From contig JAFEAL010000005.1 of the NCBI GenBank assembly GCA_018266435.1, positions 542,725-606,724 on the forward strand: DNA of 64,000 nt. Reading direction: 5' to 3'. The notes under the pieces were generated by a model. That model saw only the letters and a list, made by a program, of their open reading frames with translations, was not told where the DNA came from and made no database searches. The position numbers and the translations under genes were made by a program. The stretch is from Bacteroidota bacterium. GTDB taxonomy: Bacteria; Bacteroidota; Bacteroidia; Cytophagales; Cyclobacteriaceae. Shown one piece after another: positions 1 through 9,204 of the stretch (its first letter is position 1; each line of letters opens with the position of its first letter).

Positions 1-449
1 ACAAAGAAGCGGGTGTGTTTGGTAAATTTTATGATGCTACAAAACATTTTGCTGACGAAGAATTAGCGGCCATTCTGACGGCAACTTGTAAAAAATTGAA
101 TATTGGAAGAGATGCCGCACTAGAAGAGTTTGGCAAGTTTATAACTCCAGCTTTATTGGTTACGTACAAATCTTTTATAAAACCCGAATGGAAGGCGCTT
201 GATTTGCTTGAGCACATTGAGAATACAATTCACAAAGCAGTGCGTGCCTCCAATCCCGGTGCATTGCCACCTCAGTTAGAGATAATCCGCGAAAGCGCCA
301 ACGAAGTTGTTATCAATTATACCTCGCCACGTAAAATGCAAGCCTTTGGCATTGGTATCATCAAAAAAATAGCCGAGCACTATAACGAGAAAATCCAAAT
401 TGTGCAGTCTGCCATTCCGGGAGGCACACGCATACAGTTAAAAAAATAA
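1..449 (+). CDS. H-NOX (haem-NO-binding) protein, 5' end outside window
   Basis: This is the C-terminal part of a haem nitric-oxide/oxygen-binding (H-NOX, HNOB) sensor. The frame is open to the left edge and the residues before the first possible start (GTG at 15) still match the family, so the true start lies outside the window. The proximal haem-ligand histidine is seen in the motif TIHKAV (codon at 231), followed by the usual Pro-Pro. The haem-propionate motif Y-x-S-x-R is seen as YTSPR. H-NOX proteins bind NO or O2 and pass the signal to a kinase, cyclase or chemotaxis partner; any partner would lie upstream and cannot be seen. It ends with a stop just before a strong hairpin shared with the convergent OmpA gene. 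Confidence 0.85.
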   Translation, partial: KEAGVFGKFYDATKHFADEELAAILTATCKKLNIGRDAALEEFGKFITPALLVTYKSFIKPEWKALDLLEHIENTIHKAVRASNPGALPPQLEIIRESANEVVINYTSPRKMQAFGIGIIKKIAEHYNEKIQIVQSAIPGGTRIQLKK

Positions 450-470
450 TTTAATTCCTTCAGGGTGAGC

Positions 471-502
471 GTAGCGCCATGACCGTGAGGTCATGGCGCT
501 AC
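471..502. terminator. bidirectional hairpin terminator
   Basis: A perfect 14-bp stem (471-484 with 489-502) with a GTGA loop sits between the convergent H-NOX and OmpA genes. The T-run after it is short, so release strength is uncertain, but placement between two converging stops fits a shared terminator. Confidence 0.7.
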
Positions 503-510
503 ATATTTTA

Positions 511-1713
511 TCAGTCAACCACCACTAATTCTACGCGGGAGTTTTTGCGAGCCAGATTACTTTTCGAATCATAAATAGGTTTGTCACCTCCCCAGCCCAG
601 GGTTTCAACCCGCGAGTTGGCAATACCTTGATCAACCAACCAAGATTTAATTATCTCTGCACGCGCTTGCGATAATTCTTTTGAAGAACCTTTTTCAGTT
701 TGCTGATCTCTGGTCAAAGCAAAGTAATTTTTAGAGAGCCCCATTCTGATTATGGGTCCTCTTCCGCCTCCGTTAGTGTGGCCTTCTATACGAATACGCA
801 TTTGAGGATTTTCATTGAGCATATCCAGTACATTATCAAGTTGTGTACGGCTGGCGGGCGTCATGATGGCGGCATCATTGAAAAATGAAACACCTGAGAG
901 GGTAGCTTTGGTACCTGAATTCATCCGGGGCATTTCAAAGGCGAGCATGAAAAAATTTCCAAAGAGTGTAACGTCATCCTTTAAAGTGTCGCGTTCAGTT
1001 TCTTTGTAGTTCATGTGTTGGGTTACATCTTCAAAGCCAAAAACTGAGGCTACTAACGTGATATCACCTGATTTAGATCTGGGATCGGGGATGTTGAAAT
1101 AGGCGTTTGTCTTTACGGTGCCCAATACACGGTTCGATTCGGTATCCACTACTTTTACGGAACCCTCAAGAACTTTTTTCGAATTTTTTTGAATCACTGA
1201 AAAAAAGACGGGTGTATTGCCCAGGTGCTGCGGTTTGGTAACAGGCTTGGGTATTGGATTGGGTATGTATTCGGTTACGATTAAAGGTTCCTTGGGTTCT
1301 TCCTTTTTAGCAACTTCTACCGGAGGTTCATCCACCGGATCACCTTCTTTAATTTCCTTTCCGTCTTTGATTTTCAATACCCAGGCAGTGGGAAAGTTTT
1401 CTTTTGTGCGTACCGTTTGCATCCGCTCGAGTGACTGATGGAACTGGCCGTAATTGAATGAAGCAACATAGATGTATAAGAAGTGTTTACTCTCCTCAAG
1501 ACCATAACCTGATTGAAAACCTTTTTTGTTTAATTTTTCGCTATAGGCTTTTGCTTCTTTTACCTGCGAATCTTTATAAGTGGAAACCACGACATAATAG
1601 CCGTTTTCCAAGGGAAGTGCCTTTTGAGCCTGAGCATTAAAGCCAACAAAAGCCAATGCCGACAAGGTCAGAAATAGCATCTTATTAGTAATTATTATAG
1701 ACGGGTGATTCAT
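511..1713 (-). CDS. OmpA-family outer-membrane/peptidoglycan-anchoring protein with SPOR-like N-terminus
   Basis: This is a secreted 400-residue protein. A signal peptide ends near AQAQ (about residue 30). Residues about 35-115 resemble a SPOR-like fold (GYYVVVSTYKD and a repeated beta-alpha pattern). A Pro/Lys/Glu-rich linker follows, then a beta-rich carboxypeptidase-regulatory-like segment (about 170-250). The C-terminal OmpA domain (about 285-400) has the peptidoglycan-binding signature in RIEGHTNGGG and the late LSQARAEIIKSWL helix. OmpA domains bind diaminopimelate in peptidoglycan and tether the outer membrane. This one may work with PorP/SprF-type or gliding proteins, but no such gene is adjacent. 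It is monocistronic as far as can be seen. Confidence 0.85.
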   Translation of the reverse strand: MNHPSIIITNKMLFLTLSALAFVGFNAQAQKALPLENGYYVVVSTYKDSQVKEAKAYSEKLNKKGFQSGYGLEESKHFLYIYVASFNYGQFHQSLERMQTVRTKENFPTAWVLKIKDGKEIKEGDPVDEPPVEVAKKEEPKEPLIVTEYIPNPIPKPVTKPQHLGNTPVFFSVIQKNSKKVLEGSVKVVDTESNRVLGTVKTNAYFNIPDPRSKSGDITLVASVFGFEDVTQHMNYKETERDTLKDDVTLFGNFFMLAFEMPRMNSGTKATLSGVSFFNDAAIMTPASRTQLDNVLDMLNENPQMRIRIEGHTNGGGRGPIIRMGLSKNYFALTRDQQTEKGSSKELSQARAEIIKSWLVDQGIANSRVETLGWGGDKPIYDSKSNLARKNSRVELVVVD

Positions 1714-1971
1714 GATTAGTTGTCTGTTTAATATGTATGATATGGTTTAAAAATGTTAAAAAACTTGATCGGCACTTGTTTGTCAATTTACAGGCCATAA
1801 CAAAAATAGCATTTAGAGAGTAAAATTTCGGGGGGTATGAGATTTTTTTGTCCAAAATTTGGAATTTGTTCCCACAAATTAATTGAATAATAAAGGGAGT
1901 TTAATAAGCCTAAGAAGTATGAAAATAGTGTGGTTTGTTCATTTTTAGAGTGAAATTCCCTTGCGATTCTG

Positions 1972-3033
1972 ATGGAAACAAATAGTTACTTTTACCTATT
2001 GGATTTACAGACTATGCTTCCCTTTTTAAAAAACAAATGTTTTGCTCTTGACTTGGGCAACAATAATACATTGCTCACCGATGAAAATCAGGTTCTTTTT
2101 TCACAACCTTCTATTATTGCTTTTGATGAAGGGAGCGGATCAGTACAAGCAATAGGAGAGGAGGCCTTCACCATTTTTGAGAAGAATCACAGTTTGTTGA
2201 AAACAGTGAAACCCCTGCAATGGGGTGTTATTGCTGACTATAATTCGGCTTCGCTCATGCTCAATAAAATAGTAAAGCAGGTGCACCACCACTCGTGGTT
2301 TAGCCGATTTGATCACATCATTTCGGGCGTACCTTATTATGCAACGGAGGTGGAGAGACGCGCCCTACGTGATGTGCTGGATCAATTTAATTCGAAGAAA
2401 AGGCAACTGATGGTAGAGCCGTTGGCCGCGGCATTAGGAATGGGCATGAACATCCGCGAGCCGGAAGGAAAAATGGTAGTTGATATTGGAGGAGGAATAA
2501 CTGAGATTGTGATAATTTCGCTTTCAGATGTGGTGGTTTTTAAGTCGGTAAAGGTTGCTGGCAACACTTTTACTATGGATATTCAAGATCATTTCCGCAG
2601 AAACCATAACCTTTCCATCGGGTGGAAGACAGCCGAGCAAATTAAAATTCAGGCCGGAGCAGCCACTCACCTGATTGAAAGTCCGCCCGCCCCTGCAATC
2701 GCCAAAGGAAAAGACATTATGGAAGGAATACCTTCTACACGTACTGTCAGTCATTCTGAGATAGCTTTTGCTTTGGATAAATCCATCAAAGCCATTGAAG
2801 ACAGCATCATTCAAACACTGGAAGTTTGTCCGCCTGAACTGGCGGCAGATATTTATCAAAACGGAATTCACCTGACAGGTGGCGGAGCTTTACTCCAGGG
2901 TATGAAAGAACGGCTGCAAAAAAGTATTCAATTAGAAATTCATTTGGATTCCGCACCCTTGCTGGCTGTGAGTAAAGGTATTTCGAGTGTGCTGCGTGAA
3001 CCTAAAAAATACCAGGCGGTGTTATTGGATTAA
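1972..3033 (+). CDS. MreB-like bacterial actin
   Basis: This is a rod-shape/actin-fold ATPase of the MreB family. The phosphate-1 loop is FALDLGNNNT (about residues 24-33), phosphate-2 is DIGGGITE (171-178), and the adenosine loop is HLTGGGALLQG near residue 300. At 353 residues the length fits MreB. A second ATG at 2014 just before the actin fold would remove 14 extra residues and could be the real start. MreB filaments guide cell-wall synthesis on the inner membrane. No mreC, mreD, pbp2 or rodA follows, so this is an isolated copy and may be a second MreB rather than the operon member. Its stop overlaps the convergent EF-G2 stop. Confidence 0.8.
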   Translation: METNSYFYLLDLQTMLPFLKNKCFALDLGNNNTLLTDENQVLFSQPSIIAFDEGSGSVQAIGEEAFTIFEKNHSLLKTVKPLQWGVIADYNSASLMLNKIVKQVHHHSWFSRFDHIISGVPYYATEVERRALRDVLDQFNSKKRQLMVEPLAAALGMGMNIREPEGKMVVDIGGGITEIVIISLSDVVVFKSVKVAGNTFTMDIQDHFRRNHNLSIGWKTAEQIKIQAGAATHLIESPPAPAIAKGKDIMEGIPSTRTVSHSEIAFALDKSIKAIEDSIIQTLEVCPPELAADIYQNGIHLTGGGALLQGMKERLQKSIQLEIHLDSAPLLAVSKGISSVLREPKKYQAVLLD

Positions 3034-5159
3034 ACACTTACCAGGTCTGCCTCAGCTGCTTTTGCTAATTTATTTTGCAAATCAAACGGCACTGGCGCAT
3101 AGTCGGAGAAGCGTTGTGTGAAGTTTGCTCTGCCTTGTGAAATAGACCGCAACGAAGTTGAATACTTATCAAGTTCGGCAAGTGGTGCACGAGCTTTGAT
3201 CACTTGATAATTTCCATGGGTATCGATGCCCATGATCAGTGCTCTGCGTGTTTGTAAGTCGCCCATTACATCACCCATGATTTCTTCAGGTACACGGATT
3301 TCCAGATCGTAAATGGGTTCGAGCAATTGAGGTTCAGCTTTCATGAACGCATCTTTAAAGGCCATCATGCCTGCAATCTTGAATGAAATATCATTAGAGT
3401 CCACCGGGTGCATCTTGCCATCGTTCACCATCACGCGCACATCGCGCACATACGAGCCGGTGATGGGCCCTTCTTCCATTTTCTCCATCACGCCTTTTAA
3501 AATGGAAGGAATAAACCGCGCATCGATTACTCCGCCTACAATGCAATTGTAGAATACTAACTTTCCACCCCACTCCAGGTCAATCACTTCTTTGCCTCGT
3601 AAGCTGAACTCGGTGGGTTCAGGCATGCCCTCGTAATACGGTTCTATTTTCAAATATACTTCGCCAAACTGCCCGGCTCCACCCGATTGTTTTTTGTGAC
3701 GATAACTTGATGACGAAGGTTTGCGGATAGTTTCGCGGTACGAGATCCGTGGTGTTACAAAATCAACGTGCAATTTGTACACGTTTTCTAAAAACCACTT
3801 GCACACCGTTAGGTGGAGTTCGCCTTGTGCTGAAATAATCAGTTGTTTCAGTTCCTTAGAAAAATTGACTTCCAGCGTGGGGTCTTCCTGGTGTATTTTG
3901 TTCAGTACTTCCCCAATTTTTTCATCATCGTTTTTACTTTTGGCAATAACGGCCACCTGAATGCGCGGTGAAGGAAACTCAATCGGCTGAACGACAACAT
4001 CAAATCCTTTGGCATGAAGAGTCTGGTTGGTGTAGGTGTCTTTTAGTTTCAAAGTTGCACCAATGTCACCGGCCACCAGCTTCTCAATCGGGTTTCTGGT
4101 TTTTCCGTCCATGATAAAGAGTTGGTGAAACCGCTCAACAATACCTGTCTGCGCATTGATCAATTCTGAGGAAGCAGTCACTTCACCTGATAGCACTTTG
4201 AAGTAAGAGATCTTTCCAAGGTTAGGTTCAATGTGCGATTTAAAAACGAAAAGTACTGCGGGTTGAGATTGGTCGTAACAGAGTTCTTTTCCGGTAGTAG
4301 TTTTTTCGGGTTTCGCATCGTGTGGTGAAGGCGCTACGTTATCGATGAAGCCCATCATGCGGCCGGTGCCCATGTTTTTTTTGGCCGACATGACAAATAC
4401 GGGAAACACATCGTGATGAACCATTCCGAGTTTGAGTCCTTCGCGTAACTCATCTTCATCCAGTGTTCCTTTTTCAAAATACTTCTCCATTAACTTCTCA
4501 TCGTTCTCAGCAGCTTTTTCCACCAATTCATTGTGCAGGGTATTGGCTTTTTCTTTTTCTGAATCCGGAATCGGAAGTTTTTCAGGTTTACCGCCTTCTG
4601 CAGAAAATTTATACATCACCATTTTCAGCAAGTCAACGATGGCGTTGAAGCCTTCCCCTTGATTGACAGGATACTGCATTGGGGTAACAGCTTTTCCGTA
4701 ATGTTCTTTCAGTGAAGTAAGCGCATAATCAAAATCAGCTTTAGGGTGATCCATTTGATTAATAGCAAAAATGAGAGGCTTATTAAATTGATTGATGTAG
4801 TTCCAGATCAAATCCGTTCCTACCTCGGCTCCGTGTTGGGCATTGATCACCAGCACACACGTATCAGCCACACGAAGCGAGGAGATCATCTCACCGGCAA
4901 AGTCGTCAAAACCGGGTGTGTCAATGATATTGATTTTATAATCACGCCATTCGGTATGAAGGACTGTCGCAAAAACAGAATTGCCACGTTCTTGTTCGAT
5001 TTCGTGGCAATCACTGACTGTATTCTTTCCTTCGATGGTACCCCTGCGGTGGGTGATTTTGGCTTCAAAGAGCATATCTTCGGCCAACAGGGTCTTACCA
5101 CTTTTGGGTGCCCCCAGCAGCACAACGTTCTTGATGTGGTTGTCGTCATAGATTTTCAT
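3030..5159 (-). CDS. EF-G2-type elongation factor G paralog with altered GTPase centre
   Basis: This is a full-length (709 aa) EF-G-like factor. The P-loop is GAPKSGKT (16-23), not the usual GHIDAGKT. Switch II reads DTPGF (80-84), so the catalytic histidine of DTPGH is replaced by phenylalanine. The base motif is NQMD (134-137) rather than NKMD. Domains III-V are well kept: HKKQSGGAGQFGE and the domain IV tip HPVDSNDISFKIAG match canonical EF-G. This pattern fits the Bacteroides EF-G2 paralog reported to promote translation without GTP hydrolysis; that this copy behaves likewise is inference. It stands alone, away from rpsL/rpsG, as expected for the paralog rather than fusA. Confidence 0.85.
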   Translation of the reverse strand: MKIYDDNHIKNVVLLGAPKSGKTLLAEDMLFEAKITHRRGTIEGKNTVSDCHEIEQERGNSVFATVLHTEWRDYKINIIDTPGFDDFAGEMISSLRVADTCVLVINAQHGAEVGTDLIWNYINQFNKPLIFAINQMDHPKADFDYALTSLKEHYGKAVTPMQYPVNQGEGFNAIVDLLKMVMYKFSAEGGKPEKLPIPDSEKEKANTLHNELVEKAAENDEKLMEKYFEKGTLDEDELREGLKLGMVHHDVFPVFVMSAKKNMGTGRMMGFIDNVAPSPHDAKPEKTTTGKELCYDQSQPAVLFVFKSHIEPNLGKISYFKVLSGEVTASSELINAQTGIVERFHQLFIMDGKTRNPIEKLVAGDIGATLKLKDTYTNQTLHAKGFDVVVQPIEFPSPRIQVAVIAKSKNDDEKIGEVLNKIHQEDPTLEVNFSKELKQLIISAQGELHLTVCKWFLENVYKLHVDFVTPRISYRETIRKPSSSSYRHKKQSGGAGQFGEVYLKIEPYYEGMPEPTEFSLRGKEVIDLEWGGKLVFYNCIVGGVIDARFIPSILKGVMEKMEEGPITGSYVRDVRVMVNDGKMHPVDSNDISFKIAGMMAFKDAFMKAEPQLLEPIYDLEIRVPEEIMGDVMGDLQTRRALIMGIDTHGNYQVIKARAPLAELDKYSTSLRSISQGRANFTQRFSDYAPVPFDLQNKLAKAAEADLVSV

Positions 5160-5250
5160 AACAAACAGCTTTAGGTGAGAAAGAAGAACGGAGAAATGAA
5201 TGTAACTTAAAAAAGTGAGAAATGGAAGCAGGGAAAAGCGAAGGAAAGGA

Positions 5251-7299
5251 TTATTGTTCCAAAAGGCCTTTTTCTTCCAGGGTTTCTTTTAGTTGCTGGT
5301 GGTTTTTCCAAAAACGAGTTTCGATGTCCCCAAAAATAGCTTTGAATTCAGGCGTTTTTTTAAGGTCATCGACCAGCGGGTCGCCCCGCAGTAGCAGCAC
5401 CCAGTATTGAATGTTGTCTTCTTTTGAAAATAATTTCAGGTATGCCAGTGCTTTTTGGTTGTCGTGTGTCCACGCATAATACATTGCCCAACTGAAATTG
5501 CGGTAAATAGATTTATCATTGTTGGTAAAGTCTTTAAAAGCTTGAACATACTTGATCGATTTTTCTTTTTGCCCCAGTTTGTCAAGCACAACGGCCATTG
5601 TCAAAGAAGGGCTTGCAAAAATATCAAGTTTCTGTGCCTCGCTGATGTCCATGAATTTTTTGTAGAACGGATAGGCTTTTTTGTAATCGCGTTGGAGGTA
5701 ATACATCTTCCCGATTTCGGGGATAAGATAGAAACGAGACGAGTCTTCACGAACCGCCTTGCTGAGAATCTGGCGTGTTTCATCAGCGTCTCTGTTTTTG
5801 GCATAGAGTATTCCGGCCCGTATCCAAATGGCAAAAGGGTTTTTTGGATTATACTTGAGCGATTGGTTGATATAGTCAAGTGCCTCATCGATAAAACCGG
5901 TTTGAATGAGAGCATTGGCCAGGTGCATGTAGTGATAACCCCGTTCTGCAGAATCTGCTTCTATATTGAGCCGAAGCCCGATCAATGCATACTCCAAGTA
6001 CTTGGCCGTGTTGGGTGCATAGAGGTTATAAATTTCTGAGAGAAAATGAATGGTGAGGCTGGAGTTGGGGTTGTATTCCAATGCTTTTTCGAAGTAGGGT
6101 ACTGCACGTTCGTATTCTTTTTTGATCAGGTACGCCAATCCTTTTGCGATCAGGCTTTCATCGAGTTTGGCATCGTAAAGTTCAGCCTGGTCGGCATTGT
6201 AGCTTAAATCAGTCACATGCTTCTTTTCTATTTGATAAACATCGGTGAAATAATACGCGATGGCGCGATTGGCATAGGCAGCCGCGAATCGATGATCGAG
6301 TTCAATTGCTTTGGTAAAAAAAACAACAGCCTGGCTAAGGTCGCCTCCTGTGGCTTTGTATAAGAACTCTCTGCCCTTCAAATAATAGTCGTACGCTTCC
6401 AGGTTTTCCGTTGGTATTTTTTCGATGCGGTGTTGCTCTTCGGGGGTAATGATGGCTTCGATCTCTTGTGCAATGTTTTTGGCTACCTCTTGTTGTAATT
6501 TAAAAATGTCTTCCGCCTTTCGCCTGTATTGTTTGGCCCACAGGTGTTTGTCACTGCGTGCTTCAATGAGTTGTATGTTTAGTAAAATCTCATTACCAAT
6601 TTTTTGACCACTGCCCTCCACCACATAGTTAACGTTCAGTTCCTTAGCCATTTCAGGGACCGACTTTTGCAGGTAGCGGTATTTTTCTGACGAAGTCCGG
6701 CTGATCACGCGCAGGGCTTCGATCTTTTGGAGATTGGAGAGCGTGGCTTCCATCAGCCCGTTGATGAAGTACACGTTGCTCGAATCACTGCTCTCGTTTT
6801 TGAAAGGCAACACAGCAATGGAACGATCCAGCGTACGACCGAAGAACGGCCTATAATAATAGAGTAAACCAATGACTGCAATTGTGATTACCACTCCAGC
6901 TGAAAATAAAATTGATTTCGATATTTTTTTTGGTGGAGGCAGTAGCTTGCTTACCACTTCTTCAATGGGTTGTTTGCCAACTTCACCGGGTGGATATCCA
7001 TAATATTCGCGAAAGCATTTAATAAAATAGGAAGTGCTGCTGAAGCCCACTTGAAATGCTACTTCTGAAACATTGAGCGTATTTTTCTGAAGCAACTGCA
7101 TGGCACGCTTTAGCCGCACATCTCGGATGAGCTGATTTACCGAAAAGCTTGTCTCTTTTTTTACTTTGCGAAGCAGGTTAGAGCGGCTCATGTTCATGGC
7201 ATGGGCTAGCTCCGTCACACCAAACTGCTCGTTGGAAATATTATTTTCCACCATGGTGGAGAGCTGTGCCAGGAAATCATTTTCGGTCGAATCGGCCAT
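5251..7299 (-). CDS. membrane-anchored AraC-type regulator with TolB-like and TPR domains
   Basis: The 682-residue protein begins with an AraC/XylS helix-turn-helix domain (about residues 10-105, with VSEVAFQVGFSSTSYF and a C-terminal YPPGE). One transmembrane segment follows (about 128-150). The outer part opens with SIAVLPFKNESSD, the TolB-like/FlgO-type domain found in CadC- and cyclase-like sensors (about 155-290), and ends in TPR repeats (about 295-640). It is therefore a one-component regulator whose DNA-binding head is cytoplasmic and whose TPR sensor is periplasmic. The divergent ankyrin-acyltransferase pair is the natural target, by position only. Confidence 0.85.
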   Translation of the reverse strand: MADSTENDFLAQLSTMVENNISNEQFGVTELAHAMNMSRSNLLRKVKKETSFSVNQLIRDVRLKRAMQLLQKNTLNVSEVAFQVGFSSTSYFIKCFREYYGYPPGEVGKQPIEEVVSKLLPPPKKISKSILFSAGVVITIAVIGLLYYYRPFFGRTLDRSIAVLPFKNESSDSSNVYFINGLMEATLSNLQKIEALRVISRTSSEKYRYLQKSVPEMAKELNVNYVVEGSGQKIGNEILLNIQLIEARSDKHLWAKQYRRKAEDIFKLQQEVAKNIAQEIEAIITPEEQHRIEKIPTENLEAYDYYLKGREFLYKATGGDLSQAVVFFTKAIELDHRFAAAYANRAIAYYFTDVYQIEKKHVTDLSYNADQAELYDAKLDESLIAKGLAYLIKKEYERAVPYFEKALEYNPNSSLTIHFLSEIYNLYAPNTAKYLEYALIGLRLNIEADSAERGYHYMHLANALIQTGFIDEALDYINQSLKYNPKNPFAIWIRAGILYAKNRDADETRQILSKAVREDSSRFYLIPEIGKMYYLQRDYKKAYPFYKKFMDISEAQKLDIFASPSLTMAVVLDKLGQKEKSIKYVQAFKDFTNNDKSIYRNFSWAMYYAWTHDNQKALAYLKLFSKEDNIQYWVLLLRGDPLVDDLKKTPEFKAIFGDIETRFWKNHQQLKETLEEKGLLEQ

Positions 7300-7466
7300 T
7301 GACTTTGATATAAAATAGGGGATGTAACCGGTTTTGCTTCAAAAATTATATCAATGCATCAAAATTGACATTGATTTCAGCAAAAGTAATGGTTTTGTGC
7401 GCATCGTTGTTTAGCCCCGCAAACGATGTTGGCCGTTCTTTGCCACATATTTAAAACAAAAAAACA

Positions 7467-8048
7467 ATGAAAAATCAAATGACCTTTACCACCACCACTC
7501 GCACTATTATATATAGTGTGCTTGTAGTTTTAGCCTCTTGCACCACCAAAGAAAATGTAGCACAAAAGAATGAAGCCGCACAAAGTGCTAAGACCCCGGC
7601 TGTCGATATCCACACCGCAGTAGTTACCAACAATCTTGATGCGTTGAAGCAACACATTGCGGCCGGCACTAACATCAATGAAAAAGATCCTTTTGGTGGT
7701 TCCAGCCCGCTGATATCTGCTGCCTTATTTGGTAAAGCAGAGGCTGCCAAAATTTTAATTGATGCCGGTGCTGACTTAAATTTTCAAAACAAGGATGGTT
7801 CCACTCCGCTGCACTTAGCTGCTTTCTTTTGTCGCCCTGAAATTGCAAAGATGTTGCTCGCCAAAGGAGCCGACAAATCCATAAAAAATAATTTTGGATC
7901 CACACCTTATCAAACTGTGGCTGGCTCTTTTCAGGAATCAAAACCGGTTTACGACATGTTGGGGCAAGCCCTTGCCCCGATGGGCTTGAAACTTGATTAT
8001 GCTTTTATCGAAAAAACACGCCCCCAGATGGCTGCCCTTCTCAAGTAA
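7467..8048 (+). CDS. ankyrin-repeat lipoprotein
   Basis: The 193-residue protein has a lipoprotein signal with lipobox LASC (Cys about residue 26). About four ankyrin repeats follow, with GGSSPLISAALFGKAEAAKIL and DGSTPLHLAAFFCRPEIAKML as the clearest. It should be lipidated by Lgt and face the periplasm or cell surface, acting as a protein-binding scaffold. It lies 12 bp upstream of the acyltransferase gene and probably forms an operon with it, opposite the AraC/TPR regulator. No enzymatic motif is seen. Confidence 0.85.
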   Translation: MKNQMTFTTTTRTIIYSVLVVLASCTTKENVAQKNEAAQSAKTPAVDIHTAVVTNNLDALKQHIAAGTNINEKDPFGGSSPLISAALFGKAEAAKILIDAGADLNFQNKDGSTPLHLAAFFCRPEIAKMLLAKGADKSIKNNFGSTPYQTVAGSFQESKPVYDMLGQALAPMGLKLDYAFIEKTRPQMAALLK

Positions 8049-8060
8049 ATAATTTTAAAG

Positions 8061-9131
8061 ATGGTAATCAGAAGATTTGATATCGATTGGATACGTGTAA
8101 TTGCGATAGCGCTGTTAGTGCTCTACCATACGGCTATCGGTTTTCAACCGTGGGGTATGATGATCGCCTTCATTACCAATGCTACGTCATGGGAGTCCTT
8201 ATGGATTCCCATGTCAATGCTGAACGTGTGGCGTATCCCGTTGTTGTTTTTTGTGTCGGGCATGGGGGTGTACTTTGCCATTCAAAACAGGAATTGGAAA
8301 CAACTGCTGGCCGAGCGAGCCAGGCGCATTCTCGTGCCGTATGTGTTTGGTATTTTTTGCATCGTACCACTCCATATTTATTTGTGGGGATGGCATTACA
8401 AAATGAAAATAGGATACGAACCTGGCCCTGGGCATCTTTGGTTTCTCGGCAATATTTTTTGTTATGTGCTGATTTTATCGCCCTTGTTTTTCTTTCTGAA
8501 AAAAAACGAGACCGGGAAATTTGTTCAAGCCGTTCAAAAAATTTTCAGTACACCGTTGGCGTGGCTTATCGTAACGATGGCTTTTATTGGAGAAGCGCTT
8601 TTGGTCAGACCATTTCCGTATGAGCTGTATGCTATGACTTGGCATGGTTTTTTTTTAGGACTGCTTGCATTTTTTTTCGGCTTTTGTTTTGTGGTTAGCG
8701 GCAATGGCTTTTGGAGCATGCTGCTGAAGTGGCGCTGGTTTTATCTCTTTGCAGCAGTTGCTCTTTTTATGCTGCGTTGGCTGTTGTTCAAAATGAATGC
8801 ACCGGTTTATCTGTTGGTGACCGAATCGCAAAGCTGGATTTTTTCTGTGCTGGCTTTCGGACACAGGTACTTAAATAGACCGAGTCGTGTGCTTACGTAC
8901 GTGAGCCAGGCTGCTTACCCGGTATATATTCTTCACATGATCTTTTTATACCTGGGCTCGATGTTCATTTTACCGTTGGAGCTGGCAGTGAGCCTCAAGT
9001 TTACCCTGGTTTTAATATTCACACTCAGCTCTTGCCTTGCGGTTTACGAACTTATGGTGCGCAGAATAAAATTGATGCGCCTCTTGTTTGGGCTGAGAAG
9101 GGAAACAACGATAAAAAAATTGCAGAAGTGA
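8061..9131 (+). CDS. acyltransferase-3 family integral membrane protein
   Basis: This 356-residue protein has about ten hydrophobic helices and the N-terminal family signature DIDWIRVIAIALLVLYHT, with the conserved helix-1 histidine. Such enzymes (OafA, OpgC and relatives) move acyl groups, usually acetyl or succinyl, onto extracytoplasmic glycans or lipids. The substrate is not identifiable. The arrangement FDIDWIR...PWG with a WHYK segment is closest to OpgC/MdoC-like members. It is related to the protein at 57533-58741 and, like it, sits beside a membrane AraC regulator. Confidence 0.85.
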   Translation: MVIRRFDIDWIRVIAIALLVLYHTAIGFQPWGMMIAFITNATSWESLWIPMSMLNVWRIPLLFFVSGMGVYFAIQNRNWKQLLAERARRILVPYVFGIFCIVPLHIYLWGWHYKMKIGYEPGPGHLWFLGNIFCYVLILSPLFFFLKKNETGKFVQAVQKIFSTPLAWLIVTMAFIGEALLVRPFPYELYAMTWHGFFLGLLAFFFGFCFVVSGNGFWSMLLKWRWFYLFAAVALFMLRWLLFKMNAPVYLLVTESQSWIFSVLAFGHRYLNRPSRVLTYVSQAAYPVYILHMIFLYLGSMFILPLELAVSLKFTLVLIFTLSSCLAVYELMVRRIKLMRLLFGLRRETTIKKLQK

Positions 9132-9204
9132 TTGAATAACCTGTGGGAATATATTCTTTGTACGGAGTGAAAATAATTTAACCAGAGGCTTTATTTTGAT
9201 TGAA

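Noticed and set aside
4746-5174. 142-aa open frame antisense to EF-G2
   Set aside because: It overlaps the EF-G2 N-terminus fully, has no family pattern and is a shadow of the conserved gene.
5455-6039. 194-aa open frame antisense to the AraC/TPR gene
   Set aside because: Shadow of TPR coding; residue pattern is not protein-like and EF/TPR reading is strong on the other strand.
8087-8623. 178-aa frame overlapping the acyltransferase
   Set aside because: Alternative frame of a membrane protein; no hydrophobic or domain pattern of its own.
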